Assembly (NCBI GenBank): GCA_021202525.1
Contig: JAJQCV010000111.1
Span: 1-33,685 of the forward strand
Length of the DNA stretch: 33,685 bases
Direction of reading: 5' to 3'
DNA from: Akkermansiaceae bacterium
GTDB taxonomy: Bacteria; Verrucomicrobiota; Verrucomicrobiia; Verrucomicrobiales; Akkermansiaceae
Part shown: positions 6,967-15,317 of the stretch, piece by piece
Layout of the letters: each line of letters starts with the position of its first letter
How positions within the stretch are numbered: the stretch's first letter is position 1
Notes under the pieces: generated by a model
What the model saw: only the letters and a program-made list of their open reading frames with translations
The model's database searches: none
What the model was told of the DNA's origin: nothing
Made by a program: the position numbers and the translations under genes

Positions 6967-7370
6967 AATGCAAAATCTTCCAGACTTCGGTCATAATTTG
7001 CCTGGAACAGCTTCAGACGGTCGGCTGGCGGCCTGTTGCGGTACTTCTTGGCAAAACTCCCCCTTCAGGCTCTGCGGGTTGCTGATTCCGGAAGGCTTCG
7101 CCCATTCATAGGCCACGCAAACGCGGAAAGCGATCTCTACACGCTCGATAGCATCCATAATCAGGAATCTCAACCGCCTGTCGAACAGATAGTAATTCCA
7201 TACGGTCTTCAGTCTCGCCCCTGTTAGGAAAATATTAAGCTTGATCCGCTTTCCGTTGAGAGTGGCGGTACGGCGGAAAGGATAGAAATAACCGGAAAGC
7301 CGGTAATATCCCACGGCTTGCAGCCTCTGCAAGCAGACAGCTCCCACTCTGCCTTGTACGTGCATGCCAT
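6963..7370 (-). pseudogene. Abi_2/AbiF-type abortive infection protein, 5' remnant
   Basis: The minus strand encodes LQRLQAVGYYRLSGYFYPF, then TVWNYYLFDRRLRFLIMDAIERVEIAFR, the conserved N-terminal core of the Abi_2 family (YYRLSGY and FDR-x-LR-x-L-x-x-DAIER-x-E-x-x-R). A frameshift in the G/T-rich run near 7,050-7,065 moves the true frame to FAKKYRNRPPADRLKLFQAN and DRSLEDFAFH, which meets the element end. Joined across the target site it continues into FREDEGGL at 686 and below. The usual extreme N-terminus is not in frame here, so the 5' end (about 7,350-7,370) is also lost. Abi_2 proteins are HEPN-type toxins or RNA-binding factors of phage defence; this copy is dead. Confidence 0.85.
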
Positions 7371-8021
7371 TACAACCGTATTTCCGGAGCCCATATAGGA
7401 AGAGAGGACTTCCATATAACCCTATTGGCAAGCCTTGATCTGCTCCCTGTCCATAAGGGGGGCGTCCGGACTGTCCGCCATGGCTCTCCGGATACCCGCC
7501 AGAATCAGGAATACCAGGATGAGAAAAAACTTCCTTTAGAAAAAGCTACGCACTTTCATGCTGTTTCTTTATCATTCCCTTTCAAAAAAACAAGTCGGTT
7601 AATGAATATATCCGCCTTGCAGATGGTAAGAGATGCCAAGAAAGATGCTTAATCTTCCAATGTCATACGGCAAAGCAGACATATTTTCTGGTGATTATAA
7701 CTCCCACAAGCCAAATTGTTCCCTGGAGCTATGCCGGAATGGACTGAATTACCAAAGAACAAATATCCCCGGTCTGGAGAGTGCACGAAGTCTCTCTCCA
7801 GCTATCGGTATCATCTGTACTTCCAGAGCCATTGTTGTCCACGACAAAAGAGAAGGTATAATCGCTATCTATGGGAATACTGGCATGCCCTTCCGTCACA
7901 ACGGTCAAGCTCTTCCGAATCCATCCTATTAATATGGGAGTGTTATAATGAAAGAGCGGCGGCTGTTTGTGCCCGGCCTCCTCGCAGAGGGGTGACTGTC
8001 CCATCGGCAGTAACAGGAACC
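7371..8021. other. Gene-poor stretch with coding remnants
   Basis: No intact gene is supported. On the minus strand 7,422-7,535 reads KFFLILVFLILAGIRRAMA then DSPDAPLMDREQIKACQ and a stop. It looks like a signal peptide and the start of an exported protein but lacks an in-frame start codon except ATG at 7,481. The same frame continues after the stop as GYMEVLSSYMGSGN. Around 7,729-7,900 a minus-strand frame has Ser/Thr/Asp-rich sequence of no known family. The stretch appears to be a graveyard of broken genes beside the abi remnant. Confidence 0.4.
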
Positions 8022-8306
8022 CTACCCATGGAGTGCCCTGGAATGGGGGATAGGAAGAACCGGGACATCAAAACTCCGGCAGACGTAAGCTCTACCGGGC
8101 ATCGAAAACAACGGGAAACTACTCTTCAAAAAAACTGAGATTCCTCGGATAACCAGCCCCAGCCATATAATCCCCACCACCCAAAGCCACATGATAAAAT
8201 GGCACTCTTCCCGAAGCTTCTCTTCCTTCACCCTCCGTTTACGGAGTATTTCCTCCTGATCCCTCTCATATTCCTTCTCCCAGGTTTTATCTGCGTACCC
8301 GCACAA
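8022..8306 (-). CDS. Possible small membrane protein
   Basis: A 94-residue frame begins with a highly charged helical segment (KEYERDQEEILRKRRVKEEK, residues about 11-30), followed by one hydrophobic span (FIMWLWVVGIIWLGLVI, about 38-54). It then loses character towards the C-terminus. The frame is open a few codons further upstream (EVCSQCTETEAYRKL). The coiled-coil plus single-membrane-helix layout is plausible for a small anchored protein, but no family is recognised. It may be a remnant like the sequence beside it. Confidence 0.3.
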   Translation of the reverse strand: MCGYADKTWEKEYERDQEEILRKRRVKEEKLREECHFIMWLWVVGIIWLGLVIRGISVFLKSSFPLFSMPGRAYVCRSFDVPVLPIPHSRALHG

Positions 8307-8485
8307 TTTCCGGTACGCCTCCGTCTCGGTGCATTGGGAACAAACCTCTTATCTCCTCTCAGTCGTTCCATCTTCCTCAATGGCATGGACAAACACAACA
8401 TCCCTCAGAACACCCGGAACATTTTCGAGAATTTTCCTGCAAAAAACGTATGTGACCGGGAATAAAAACTCATCGTCTCAAAACT
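8307..8485. other. Short intergenic stretch
   Basis: A minus-strand frame here reads FCRKILENVPGVLRDVVFVH then AIEEDGTTERR, ending just before the preceding frame, but it has no good start codon. Nothing else is supported. Confidence 0.25.
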
Positions 8486-9196
8486 TTAAAAAATCTTTTT
8501 CCGGTAGGTTTCCATGATTCTCTCCGCCAAGGCCTCATGCGTCCCGTTCCAGACGGCGGGCTTCCTCTCCCGCACCCTCCTTAAAATCTCTACATACGTT
8601 TCCGCCTGCCTCCGGGAGGACGCCCCGTCCATGTTGGTGAGCATGTCGCACAGCTTGATCATCAGGGCATCCGGTGGAAGGGTCGCAAGCTTCTTGCTCA
8701 TGTAGCGTGCCTTGCCCAGCCTCTCCTTTTCCTCCTCGTCATTGGTCAGCAAATACACGAGAGTCGCCACATACGGGCCAAACTCGGCGGAAAGCTCCCC
8801 ATAACTCACGCCGCAATCCTCCATCGTATCGTGCAGCCATGCGGCGGCCAGCAAGCGTTCGTCATCCGTGTACTCCGATAAAAGACCAGCGACCGCCTCC
8901 GGATGGGTCGCGTAGGGGTCGTTGGTGTACTTTCTCGTTTGTCCCTCGTGCTTGTGCCGGGCAAAATCCTCCGCCCGTTCCACCAGGCGGATGCGGTTTT
9001 CCCGTTTCAGGGCTTCCATGAGTAAAAGACTCGTCTTGCTGGGGTTCACTTTTCCAGAGATCCATGTAAAGATATTCGTCCGGCTCACTCCAAGAAGGGG
9101 AACCAGGAACGTGACCGTCTGCGTCTTGGGAAAGGGTTCGCCAAAGGGCTTGTGCCGGGCCCATGCCAGAAATTCTTCAGGAGTCATGTCAGTCAT
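8486..9196 (-). CDS. HTH-domain protein with SpoT/MESH1-like HD hydrolase domain
   Basis: This 236-residue protein has two parts. Residues about 25-65 (TVTFLVPLLGVSRTNIFTWI and on) look like a helix-turn-helix in the Cro/C1 style. Residues about 72-215 are an HD hydrolase of the SpoT/MESH1 type: ARHKHEGQTRKYTNDPYATH gives the first His (98), HDTMED gives the HD pair (122-123), and KLCDMLTN gives the distal Asp (184). Known members of this group hydrolyse (p)ppGpp or NADPH with Mn2+. No synthetase or TGS/ACT domain is present, so it would be a stand-alone small hydrolase. An HTH fusion is uncommon and suggests DNA-bound or autoregulated function, which is inference. ATG at 9,187 is an alternative start. 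Confidence 0.75.
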   Translation of the reverse strand: MTDMTPEEFLAWARHKPFGEPFPKTQTVTFLVPLLGVSRTNIFTWISGKVNPSKTSLLLMEALKRENRIRLVERAEDFARHKHEGQTRKYTNDPYATHPEAVAGLLSEYTDDERLLAAAWLHDTMEDCGVSYGELSAEFGPYVATLVYLLTNDEEEKERLGKARYMSKKLATLPPDALMIKLCDMLTNMDGASSRRQAETYVEILRRVRERKPAVWNGTHEALAERIMETYRKKIF

Positions 9197-9566
9197 TCAA
9201 TCTCTGGAAAATATAGGCTGTTTTTAACTTTTTGCGAATGGTTTTTTCTCCGGCCTTCCCGCAGAAGAAACTCCCGCATGAACATGGGAGACGATAAAAC
9301 CTCCATCTTTACGGCACACCCTTCCGGAACATTGTCCTCTCCTCATGCCCTGTCTTCCCTGCCGCCGAAATCCGGGACATCATGCTCGCAAGCTCCTCAA
9401 ACAATCCGGAACAGACCAGCCTTTTTCCGGCAGTACCTCGGCGCTTGAACGGTATGGAGCCATTCAACTATAATGAAAAAGCCTCTTTCTCTGAAAGAAT
9501 AACTTTATCAGTCATCCCTCAATTTCACATTGCTCCCGCAGCCTCTCTTCTCTTAACATGCGGGCA
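9197..9566. other. Intergenic stretch upstream of the GYF protein gene
   Basis: No gene is supported here. Open frames have no family features. It contains the candidate promoter at 9,445-9,474. Confidence 0.4.
9445..9474 (+). promoter_or_regulatory. Candidate promoter for the GYF protein gene
   Basis: TTGAAC (9,445-9,450), an 18-bp spacer and a perfect TATAAT (9,469-9,474) lie about 90 bp before the start codon on the plus strand. Confidence 0.4.
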
Positions 9567-10412
9567 ATGAGTGAATACTTCCTGAAGCTTCCCGGCGATT
9601 CACAGCCGAGGTCCTATTCCGAATACGAAGTCCGGGAATTTCTGGGCCAGGGCGTCATTGACTCAAAAACTCTCACCTGGAAACCGGGCATGGACGGATG
9701 GCAGCCGGTCGGGCAGGTTCTCCCGGAAAAAGCGCCGGAAACCCTCCCCTTCCTGAATGAAAAGCCGGATATCTCCCCTCCGCCCCCCACGTACCGTTTG
9801 CGGTACTCCCTCTTCGAGCTCTCCAGATTAGCCTTTCCGGCCTGTTTCATTCTTCTGGCCTGCTCACTGTGGACCCTGTGGATCGTCTGTTTCCATAATA
9901 TCGTGGACTATGCAGAGGTTCAAACCACCCTCCGGCAGGTCGTAGGTCAGCTTCCCTCCTACGTGCTCTCCCTCATTTTCCTGTTCAGCCTTTTGTGCAT
10001 CCCCTCCCTGGCCGTCCAGCTGGTCTGGCTTTACCGGGCCTGCGCCAACGTGCAGCAATTCCGGGTTTCAGGGTTGCGGTTCACTCCCCTGGTCAGCGTT
10101 ATCCTCAGCTGCATGCCCCTCGTCGGCATGGTCCTCAATGCCCTGATCATCCAGGAACTGTACAGAGCCTCCAAAAATCCGGAAGAATGGATGCTGCAAT
10201 CCCCCTCCCTGGCCGTGCGGCTGTACTTAACCGCGGCAACCGCCCTCACCCTGTCCCTGCTCTTCCCTTTCGGGGCGGAACATTACCTGGTTGCCTTCTT
10301 CCTGGTCGGCTCCCTGATGACCGCGGCCAGCACCCTGTGGCTGATATCCGTTCTCCAAATCAGCAGGATGCAGCAGGAACTGGCCTCCAGACAGGCGGAC
10401 AAGCTTCCGTAA
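9567..10412 (+). CDS. GYF_2 domain plus DUF4328-like membrane protein
   Basis: A 281-residue inner-membrane protein. Residues about 1-50 form a GYF_2 domain, with the typical layout of a short beta start (YFLKLPGD), YEVREFLGQGVI and WKPGMDGWQPV. A Pro-rich linker follows. The rest holds five or six hydrophobic spans and a DUF4328-like block (WLYRACANVQQF ... LRFTPLVSVI ... IIQELYRASKNPEEW). GYF_2 proteins of this layout are common in Bacteroidota, Planctomycetota and Verrucomicrobiota; their role is unknown, but GYF domains bind Pro-rich peptides. ATG at 9,558 is an alternative start. The gene converges on the peptidase gene with only 13 bp between the stops. Confidence 0.75.
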   Translation: MSEYFLKLPGDSQPRSYSEYEVREFLGQGVIDSKTLTWKPGMDGWQPVGQVLPEKAPETLPFLNEKPDISPPPPTYRLRYSLFELSRLAFPACFILLACSLWTLWIVCFHNIVDYAEVQTTLRQVVGQLPSYVLSLIFLFSLLCIPSLAVQLVWLYRACANVQQFRVSGLRFTPLVSVILSCMPLVGMVLNALIIQELYRASKNPEEWMLQSPSLAVRLYLTAATALTLSLLFPFGAEHYLVAFFLVGSLMTAASTLWLISVLQISRMQQELASRQADKLP

Positions 10413-10432
10413 ACGGACTTTCCGGTTACGGA
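10406..10432. terminator. Hairpin overlapping both convergent stop codons
   Basis: TCCGTAAACGGA (10,406-10,417), loop CTT, and TCCGGTTACGGA (10,421-10,432) pair at 11 of 12 positions. The plus-strand stop TAA lies in one arm and the minus-strand stop TAA in the other. T-runs are weak, so termination strength is uncertain. Confidence 0.45.
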
Positions 10433-11295
10433 GCGGGTTTCAGGGCGCCTTCCTGCTGTTCCTTCGGCAGAATCCTGTCCAGCGCCTCCATGCTGTTGTC
10501 CCGGTAAAGGTTTTCCAGCAATTTCTCCCAGCCGGCAGCCTGCTGAACATCCTTCAGGGCAATCACGGGGTCCGGAATCATCATCGCGGGGTCGGGAGCG
10601 TACTTTTTCAGCACCTCGTCCGGATTGATCCGGTTGAACGTCGTCTTGCCATACCCCGGCATTCCCGCCTCATGGGCGATGGACTCAATCATTTCAAAAT
10701 GCAGATGGGCCAGATAATTGCCGTGCGCCGTGCCTACGGTGCCGATCTGCTCCCCACGACCCACGATGGTTCCCAGAGGAATGTCGCTGATGGTTTTAAG
10801 ATGCGCATACAGGCTCTGCACAAAACGGCCGTCCGGAAGCCGGTGCAGCAAAACCACGACGTTTCCCCAGTCCGGAGACGGCTCCCCGGCATAAATCAGC
10901 AGCCCGCGTCCCGCGGCGCGCACCGGAAGCCCCTCATCCGTATTCTCTCCGCCAATCCCGTTCAAATCCTGTCCGGTATGCCTGCCGCCGCGCGCGGCAT
11001 TCATGGCTCCAAATCCTTGGGCGGAATACGTAAACGCTCCGTTGTCATCCCCCACCGGGGACACAAACACATCCGCCAGAGGAGCCTTGGCCAGCTCCTG
11101 GGGAGTCAGCAGAATCAGCCTGTAATCCACGGGAATGGGAGCGGACTGAGGAACATCCACATCATAAATATTCTTGTACGCGCCCGCATCCGGACTGGCG
11201 GCGTCACGGGCCTTGTACCAGGCAAACGCCGCAACCATCAGCCCGGCCGTCACCAGCAGGCCCAGAATGACGCGGGATGTCGTCTTGTCAATCAT
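10426..11295 (-). CDS. M23-family (LytM-like) peptidase, membrane-anchored
   Basis: A 289-residue protein with one N-terminal membrane helix (residues about 8-26, VILGLLVTAGLMVAAFAW), then a periplasmic domain. The zinc site of M23 endopeptidases is visible: GGRHTGQD (His106, Asp110), YAH (His165) and HLHF (His197, His199). These enzymes cut peptide cross-links of peptidoglycan. The C-terminal 75 residues lie beyond the domain and have no known motif. The start at ATG 11,295 begins MIDKTTSRVIL; a longer frame to 11,331 would add a weak charged leader. It is the last gene of the minus-strand cluster, 47 bp after the epimerase gene. Confidence 0.85.
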   Translation of the reverse strand: MIDKTTSRVILGLLVTAGLMVAAFAWYKARDAASPDAGAYKNIYDVDVPQSAPIPVDYRLILLTPQELAKAPLADVFVSPVGDDNGAFTYSAQGFGAMNAARGGRHTGQDLNGIGGENTDEGLPVRAAGRGLLIYAGEPSPDWGNVVVLLHRLPDGRFVQSLYAHLKTISDIPLGTIVGRGEQIGTVGTAHGNYLAHLHFEMIESIAHEAGMPGYGKTTFNRINPDEVLKKYAPDPAMMIPDPVIALKDVQQAAGWEKLLENLYRDNSMEALDRILPKEQQEGALKPAP

Positions 11296-11342
11296 TGTCT
11301 CCACTCTATATGCAATGCGCCGCGTTGACAATCACAAGATGG

Positions 11343-12290
11343 TTACTGCAACGTCTGCGGAAACCTGCTTTTCCACAATTCCCGCGCGGTCACAATATCC
11401 TCCGCGGCAGCCCTCCCCGAAAGTTCCCAGACAAGCGGCACGCCTGCGGGGAAAAAGGGCAAAAGGCGTTCAAAAGGCACTCCCCCCCCCATCAGGGGCA
11501 CCTGGTGGTCGCGGGCCGGCCATTTGACGTCGTTCACGTGTCCGCCAATCAAATGGGGGGATATATTGCGGATGAACTGTTCATGATTCAATATAAGCAA
11601 ATTGTGCTTCCGCTGAATATGCCCGAAATCATGCCAGTAACCGACAAACGGCTCTTCTGCAAACTCCCGCATCAGGTCCGCCATTTCATCCTCGCTGGGA
11701 ATCTGTTCATAATGGCTGCGGCCTTCGATGCCCAGTTTCACTCCGAACTCGGAAGCATGGGGCAACAGCTGGCGGATGGCCTCGCGGGCGCGCTCCGCAT
11801 AAACGGGGGCAAGCCGGTTGCGGCGCCTGACGAATTCCCCCTTGACCCGGGCAAACTCCTCCGTGCCCACCAGCCCTTCCCTGGCCATGGTTTGCAGCCG
11901 GGCCGTGTCTGTACGTTTCACCAGCGGTTCTACCGTCCCCATGTGCAGGACAATGTACCCGGCGCCCAGGGAGGCGCCCTGTTCAATGGACTTCTTCGTC
12001 AGCTCAATCGCCTTGCTGCGGACCTGGGGCATATCCGCCGTAAACGGCCTGCTGTCCGGGGCATCCCCCACCTCGTCAATCGGAGCGGGAAAATAATTGT
12101 GAACGCCGGCCACGCGCACCTTGCCCGCTTCCACGGCCCTCATGATGCCCGGCAAAAGGAAAAGCTTGATGCCGTGGGAAAGTTCCACATGGTCAAACCC
12201 CAGAGAAAGGATTTCATCAATCATCTCCTCCCCGTCCTGATGGCGGTGGGAATTCCAGCATGTAGAAAAAACCAGCATAAAAATCGTCAA
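11343..12290 (-). CDS. Sugar phosphate isomerase/epimerase-like TIM-barrel protein
   Basis: A 315-residue protein of the xylose-isomerase-like TIM-barrel group (AP endonuclease family 2). Visible landmarks are EILSLGFDHVELSHG near the start, YIVLHMGTV, LGIEGRSHYEQIP, GYWHDFGHIQ and IGGHVNDVKW. The Glu, Asp and two His residues of these segments match the usual metal site. Members isomerise or epimerise sugars or related polyols; substrate cannot be told. It follows panB with 3 bp between them, so the two are co-transcribed and perhaps translationally coupled. No signal peptide is present, so it is cytoplasmic. Confidence 0.75.
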   Translation of the reverse strand: MTIFMLVFSTCWNSHRHQDGEEMIDEILSLGFDHVELSHGIKLFLLPGIMRAVEAGKVRVAGVHNYFPAPIDEVGDAPDSRPFTADMPQVRSKAIELTKKSIEQGASLGAGYIVLHMGTVEPLVKRTDTARLQTMAREGLVGTEEFARVKGEFVRRRNRLAPVYAERAREAIRQLLPHASEFGVKLGIEGRSHYEQIPSEDEMADLMREFAEEPFVGYWHDFGHIQRKHNLLILNHEQFIRNISPHLIGGHVNDVKWPARDHQVPLMGGGVPFERLLPFFPAGVPLVWELSGRAAAEDIVTARELWKSRFPQTLQ

Positions 12291-12293
12291 TGG

Positions 12294-13082
12294 CTAGGAG
12301 CCCGCAGTTCCGGGTTCCGTGTACACGTCCTTCATCCACTCCTTCACGGCCGCCGTCATGCTTCCGGCTACGTCGGCGCGGGGCTTTACGAAGGCCGGGA
12401 CAAACCACGGGAACGCCCCCACCAGGTCATGGATCACCACCACATCCCCGTCACAGGTATGCGCTCCGGAACCGATGCCCAAAGTAGGAACGGGAGAATG
12501 GGCCGTAATGCGGCGCGCCACGGAGGGCGTAACGCCTTCCACCACCACGGAGCAAGCCCCGGCCTCCGCCACGGCCTGCACATCCTTCACCAGGGCTTCC
12601 GCCTCAGCAGCGGATTTCCCCTTGATCCTGTATCCCCCCTCTTCCAGAACTTTTTGAGGCAGCAGGCCGATATGGCCCATCACGGGAATCCCTGCCTTCA
12701 CAATGGCGCGGATCTTTTCCGCCTGGGAGGCACCGCCTTCCAGCTTGACGGCATCTGCTCCGGCCCGGAACAGTTTTTCCGCGGTACGCACGGCATCCTC
12801 CACCGTATCATAAGTATGGATGGGCATATCCCCCACCAGCAGGGCGTTCTTTACGCCGCGCGCCGTGGCCTCCACATGGTGGACCATATGGTCCAGCGTC
12901 ACATGGGTGGTATCCGGAAAGCCCAGCTGGACCATCCCCACGGAATCCCCCACCAGGACGACGTCCACGCCGGCCTCATCCAGCAGGCGGCCCGTGGGAT
13001 AATCATAAGCGGTAACCAGCGTCACATGCCGCGTGCCCTTGCAGGCGCGGATGCGTTCCGCCTTTTCAACAGATTGATTCAT
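12294..13082 (-). CDS. panB: 3-methyl-2-oxobutanoate hydroxymethyltransferase
   Basis: PanB transfers a hydroxymethyl group from 5,10-methylene-tetrahydrofolate to 2-oxoisovalerate to give ketopantoate, the first step of pantothenate synthesis. The 262-residue protein has VTAYDYPTGRLLDEAG, LVGDSVGM (Mg2+ and substrate site), DMPIHTYDT, GADAVKLEGG, PVMGHIGLLPQ and TLGIGSGAHTCDG, all family landmarks. ATG at 13,082 is preferred; an in-frame GTG at 13,109 would overlap folK by 7 bp. It follows folK after 20 bp. Its folate cofactor need makes the folK neighbour sensible. Confidence 0.95.
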   Translation of the reverse strand: MNQSVEKAERIRACKGTRHVTLVTAYDYPTGRLLDEAGVDVVLVGDSVGMVQLGFPDTTHVTLDHMVHHVEATARGVKNALLVGDMPIHTYDTVEDAVRTAEKLFRAGADAVKLEGGASQAEKIRAIVKAGIPVMGHIGLLPQKVLEEGGYRIKGKSAAEAEALVKDVQAVAEAGACSVVVEGVTPSVARRITAHSPVPTLGIGSGAHTCDGDVVVIHDLVGAFPWFVPAFVKPRADVAGSMTAAVKEWMKDVYTEPGTAGS

Positions 13083-13102
13083 GGCGTTAATATGAATGTT
13101 TT

Positions 13103-13612
13103 TTACCACTGTTCCGCAACAAGAAGCGGATCCGTCTCTTCCGTCTCCAGCTCCGCGAGCAGGCGGGAAACCGTTTTTTTCTGGAGCGGCAGGACCAGAT
13201 CCGGCCTGATATCGGAAAGCGGCTTCAATACAAACTTTCTCAAATGGGCTCTGGGATGGGGCAGGATCAGGCGGGGAGGATCATTGATCACCAAACCGCC
13301 TACGTAAATAATATCCACATCCGCCGTGCGGGGTTCGCACCTGATGCCGGAGCGCACGCGGCCCAGGGCGCGTTCTATCCCCTGGCAATGCACCAGCAGT
13401 TCTTCCACCGTGCCGGCCCAGGTAAACTCCAGCACGGCATTCAAGTAATCATCGGAGCCGTGGGGACATCCCAAAGGGCTTGTCGCGTACAGGGGGGACT
13501 GCAAAAAGGGATCGTCGGACAAGGCCATCTGAGCCAGATGGTCCCGGGCCTTCACAATCAGGCTGTTCTTGTCTCCGAGATTTGATCCCAGCGCAATACC
13601 GGCTCTTTTCAT
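13103..13612 (-). CDS. folK: HPPK (6-hydroxymethyl-7,8-dihydropterin pyrophosphokinase)
   Basis: FolK moves pyrophosphate from ATP to 6-hydroxymethyl-7,8-dihydropterin in folate synthesis. The 169-residue protein begins KRAGIALGSNLGDK, has the middle block SPLYATSPLG and DYLNAVLEF, and carries the signature EPRTADVDIIYVGG with the two metal-binding Asp residues. HPR follows (LPHPRAHLRKFVL). Length fits a stand-alone HPPK without fused FolB or FolP. ATG at 13,612 is chosen because it begins directly before the GSNLGD strand; an in-frame extension to 13,633 adds MPECLLP only. It lies 54 bp after dapB. Confidence 0.93.
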   Translation of the reverse strand: MKRAGIALGSNLGDKNSLIVKARDHLAQMALSDDPFLQSPLYATSPLGCPHGSDDYLNAVLEFTWAGTVEELLVHCQGIERALGRVRSGIRCEPRTADVDIIYVGGLVINDPPRLILPHPRAHLRKFVLKPLSDIRPDLVLPLQKKTVSRLLAELETEETDPLLVAEQW

Positions 13613-13666
13613 AGGTAAAAGGCACTCCGGCAATCCAAGTAAAGAGACGGCCGGAATGCTGGAAAA

Positions 13667-14407
13667 TTACAGTGTGGACAAGCCCAGGACATCTTCCATG
13701 TTGTACAGTCCCGGCTCTTTTCCCTGAAGCCAGAGGGCGGCGCGAACCGCGCCGGAGGCAAACGTCATGCGGCTGGAAGCCTTGTGCGTAAGTTCCAGGC
13801 GTTCGCCGTCGGAAGCGAACACCACGGTGTGGTCTCCCACCACGTCTCCTCCCCGGAGGGAATGCATCCCGATTTCATTGTCGGGCCGGGGTCCGACCAA
13901 ACCGCTACGGCCAAACACGACGCTGTCTTCGTAATTCCTGCCGATGGCGCCGGACAAAATTTCCGCCAGGGTCCGGGCCGTGCCGGAAGGGGCGTCAATC
14001 TTGTGGCGGTGGTGCATCTCCATCACCTCCATGTCGCAGCTGCCGCCCAGAATCTGGGCCGCCTTGCGCGTCAGCCAGAACAGGGTATTCACGCCGACGG
14101 AATAATTGGAGGCGAACACGATCGGAATGGAAGCGGCGGCATCCATGATCTCCTGCCGTTCCAAGTCCGTATGGCCCGTAGTTCCAATCACCACAGGCTT
14201 GTTGTTGGCTACGGCCTCCGCCAGCAAAGTGCTGGTAAAGCCATGATGGGAAAAATCAATGACCACATCGCACTTCGCCAGGGCGGGATACAGTTCCTGC
14301 CCCTGGTCATGCGTGGCTCCCACACATGTTTCCGGATTCTGCGTGACCGCCTCCTGGACGGCCTGCCCCATGCGGCCTGAACTGCCTGTAACAAGAATGG
14401 AAATCAT
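13667..14407 (-). CDS. dapB: 4-hydroxy-tetrahydrodipicolinate reductase
   Basis: DapB reduces the product of DapA with NAD(P)H in the diaminopimelate/lysine pathway, which feeds peptidoglycan. The 246-residue protein has the nucleotide-binding loop GSSGRMG (residues 8-14), IDFSHHGFT, VIGTTGH, ASNYSVGVN and the family signature EMHHRHKIDAPSGTA with the catalytic His and Lys. The C-terminal FASGAVRAALWL is also typical. The start is 12 bp after the dapA stop, so both enzymes of successive steps are made from one message. Confidence 0.96.
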   Translation of the reverse strand: MISILVTGSSGRMGQAVQEAVTQNPETCVGATHDQGQELYPALAKCDVVIDFSHHGFTSTLLAEAVANNKPVVIGTTGHTDLERQEIMDAAASIPIVFASNYSVGVNTLFWLTRKAAQILGGSCDMEVMEMHHRHKIDAPSGTARTLAEILSGAIGRNYEDSVVFGRSGLVGPRPDNEIGMHSLRGGDVVGDHTVVFASDGERLELTHKASSRMTFASGAVRAALWLQGKEPGLYNMEDVLGLSTL

Positions 14408-14419
14408 AAAGGTAAGATA

Positions 14420-15301
14420 TTAAAGAATGTTAAAACGTTGAAGAAGGGCGGAAAGCTGCGCCGCCTTCTCCTCCGACAAAGGCACCAGGGGAAGACGCAC
14501 GCCCGGCTGAATATCCCCTCTTAACGCCATGGCGGCCTTGATGGGGACGGGATTGGTATCCAGCGTCATGATCCCCTTCATAAGCGGGTAAAACGTCTTT
14601 TGCAGGGAAAGCATCTCCGCCATGTTCTTATCCAGGCCCGCTTTCACGATGGAATTCATGATGCCGGGAATCAAATTGGAAGAAACGGAAACAAGACCGC
14701 TGGCCCCGCAGGCCATGAAAGGCACCGTCAGGCCGTCATCACCGCACAAAACGGTGAAATCTTCCGGAACCACCTGCATCAGCTGGCTCACGCGGTCGAC
14801 GTTCCCGCCGGCTTCCTTCACGCAGATGATATGCGGGCAATCCTTCGCAAGGCGTCCCACCGTTTCCACGGAAATTTCAATGCCGCAACGGCCGGGAATG
14901 CTGTACAGCATGATCGGGAGCCTTGTAGCGTCCGCAATGGCCTTGAAATGTGAATAAACGCCTTCCTGGGAAGGCTTGTTGTAATACGGGCATACCTGAA
15001 GCGTTCCGTCCACGCCCATCTTCTCCGCCTCCTGCGTCATGTGGATGGCCTCCGCCGTGGAGTTGGCTCCCGTGCCGGCAACCACCTGAATACGGCCGGC
15101 CGCACATTCCACAGCCAGTTCAATCACCCTCAAATGCTCTTTCACAGTCAACGTGGGGGATTCTCCCGTAGTACCTACGGCCACAATTCCGGCAACGCCG
15201 GCGGCCACCTGCTCTTCCACAAGCATCCTGAAAGCCTCTTCATCGACGCGGGCTCCGGCAAACGGAGTCACAATTGCTGTATAAAGACCTTGAAACTTCA
15301 T
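14420..15301 (-). CDS. dapA: 4-hydroxy-tetrahydrodipicolinate synthase
   Basis: DapA condenses pyruvate with aspartate semialdehyde. The 293-residue TIM barrel has VGTTGESPTL (pyruvate-binding Thr pair), CPYYNKPSQEGVYSHF (catalytic Tyr), YSIPGRCG (substrate Arg) and ICVKEAGGN with the Schiff-base Lys. ATG at 15,301 (MKFQGLYTAIVTPF) is chosen over 15,319 because the family begins at this point and an AAGG-like ribosome site precedes it. A good promoter lies just upstream, so dapA is probably the first gene of the dapA-dapB-folK-panB transcript. Confidence 0.96.
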   Translation of the reverse strand: MKFQGLYTAIVTPFAGARVDEEAFRMLVEEQVAAGVAGIVAVGTTGESPTLTVKEHLRVIELAVECAAGRIQVVAGTGANSTAEAIHMTQEAEKMGVDGTLQVCPYYNKPSQEGVYSHFKAIADATRLPIMLYSIPGRCGIEISVETVGRLAKDCPHIICVKEAGGNVDRVSQLMQVVPEDFTVLCGDDGLTVPFMACGASGLVSVSSNLIPGIMNSIVKAGLDKNMAEMLSLQKTFYPLMKGIMTLDTNPVPIKAAMALRGDIQPGVRLPLVPLSEEKAAQLSALLQRFNIL

Positions 15302-15317
15302 AACCTTACTTGGAAAC

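Noticed and set aside
11277..13307. A 676-residue plus-strand open frame
   Set aside because: It lies antisense to the epimerase, panB and folK genes, all of which have strong family motifs. High GC codon bias produces such shadows.
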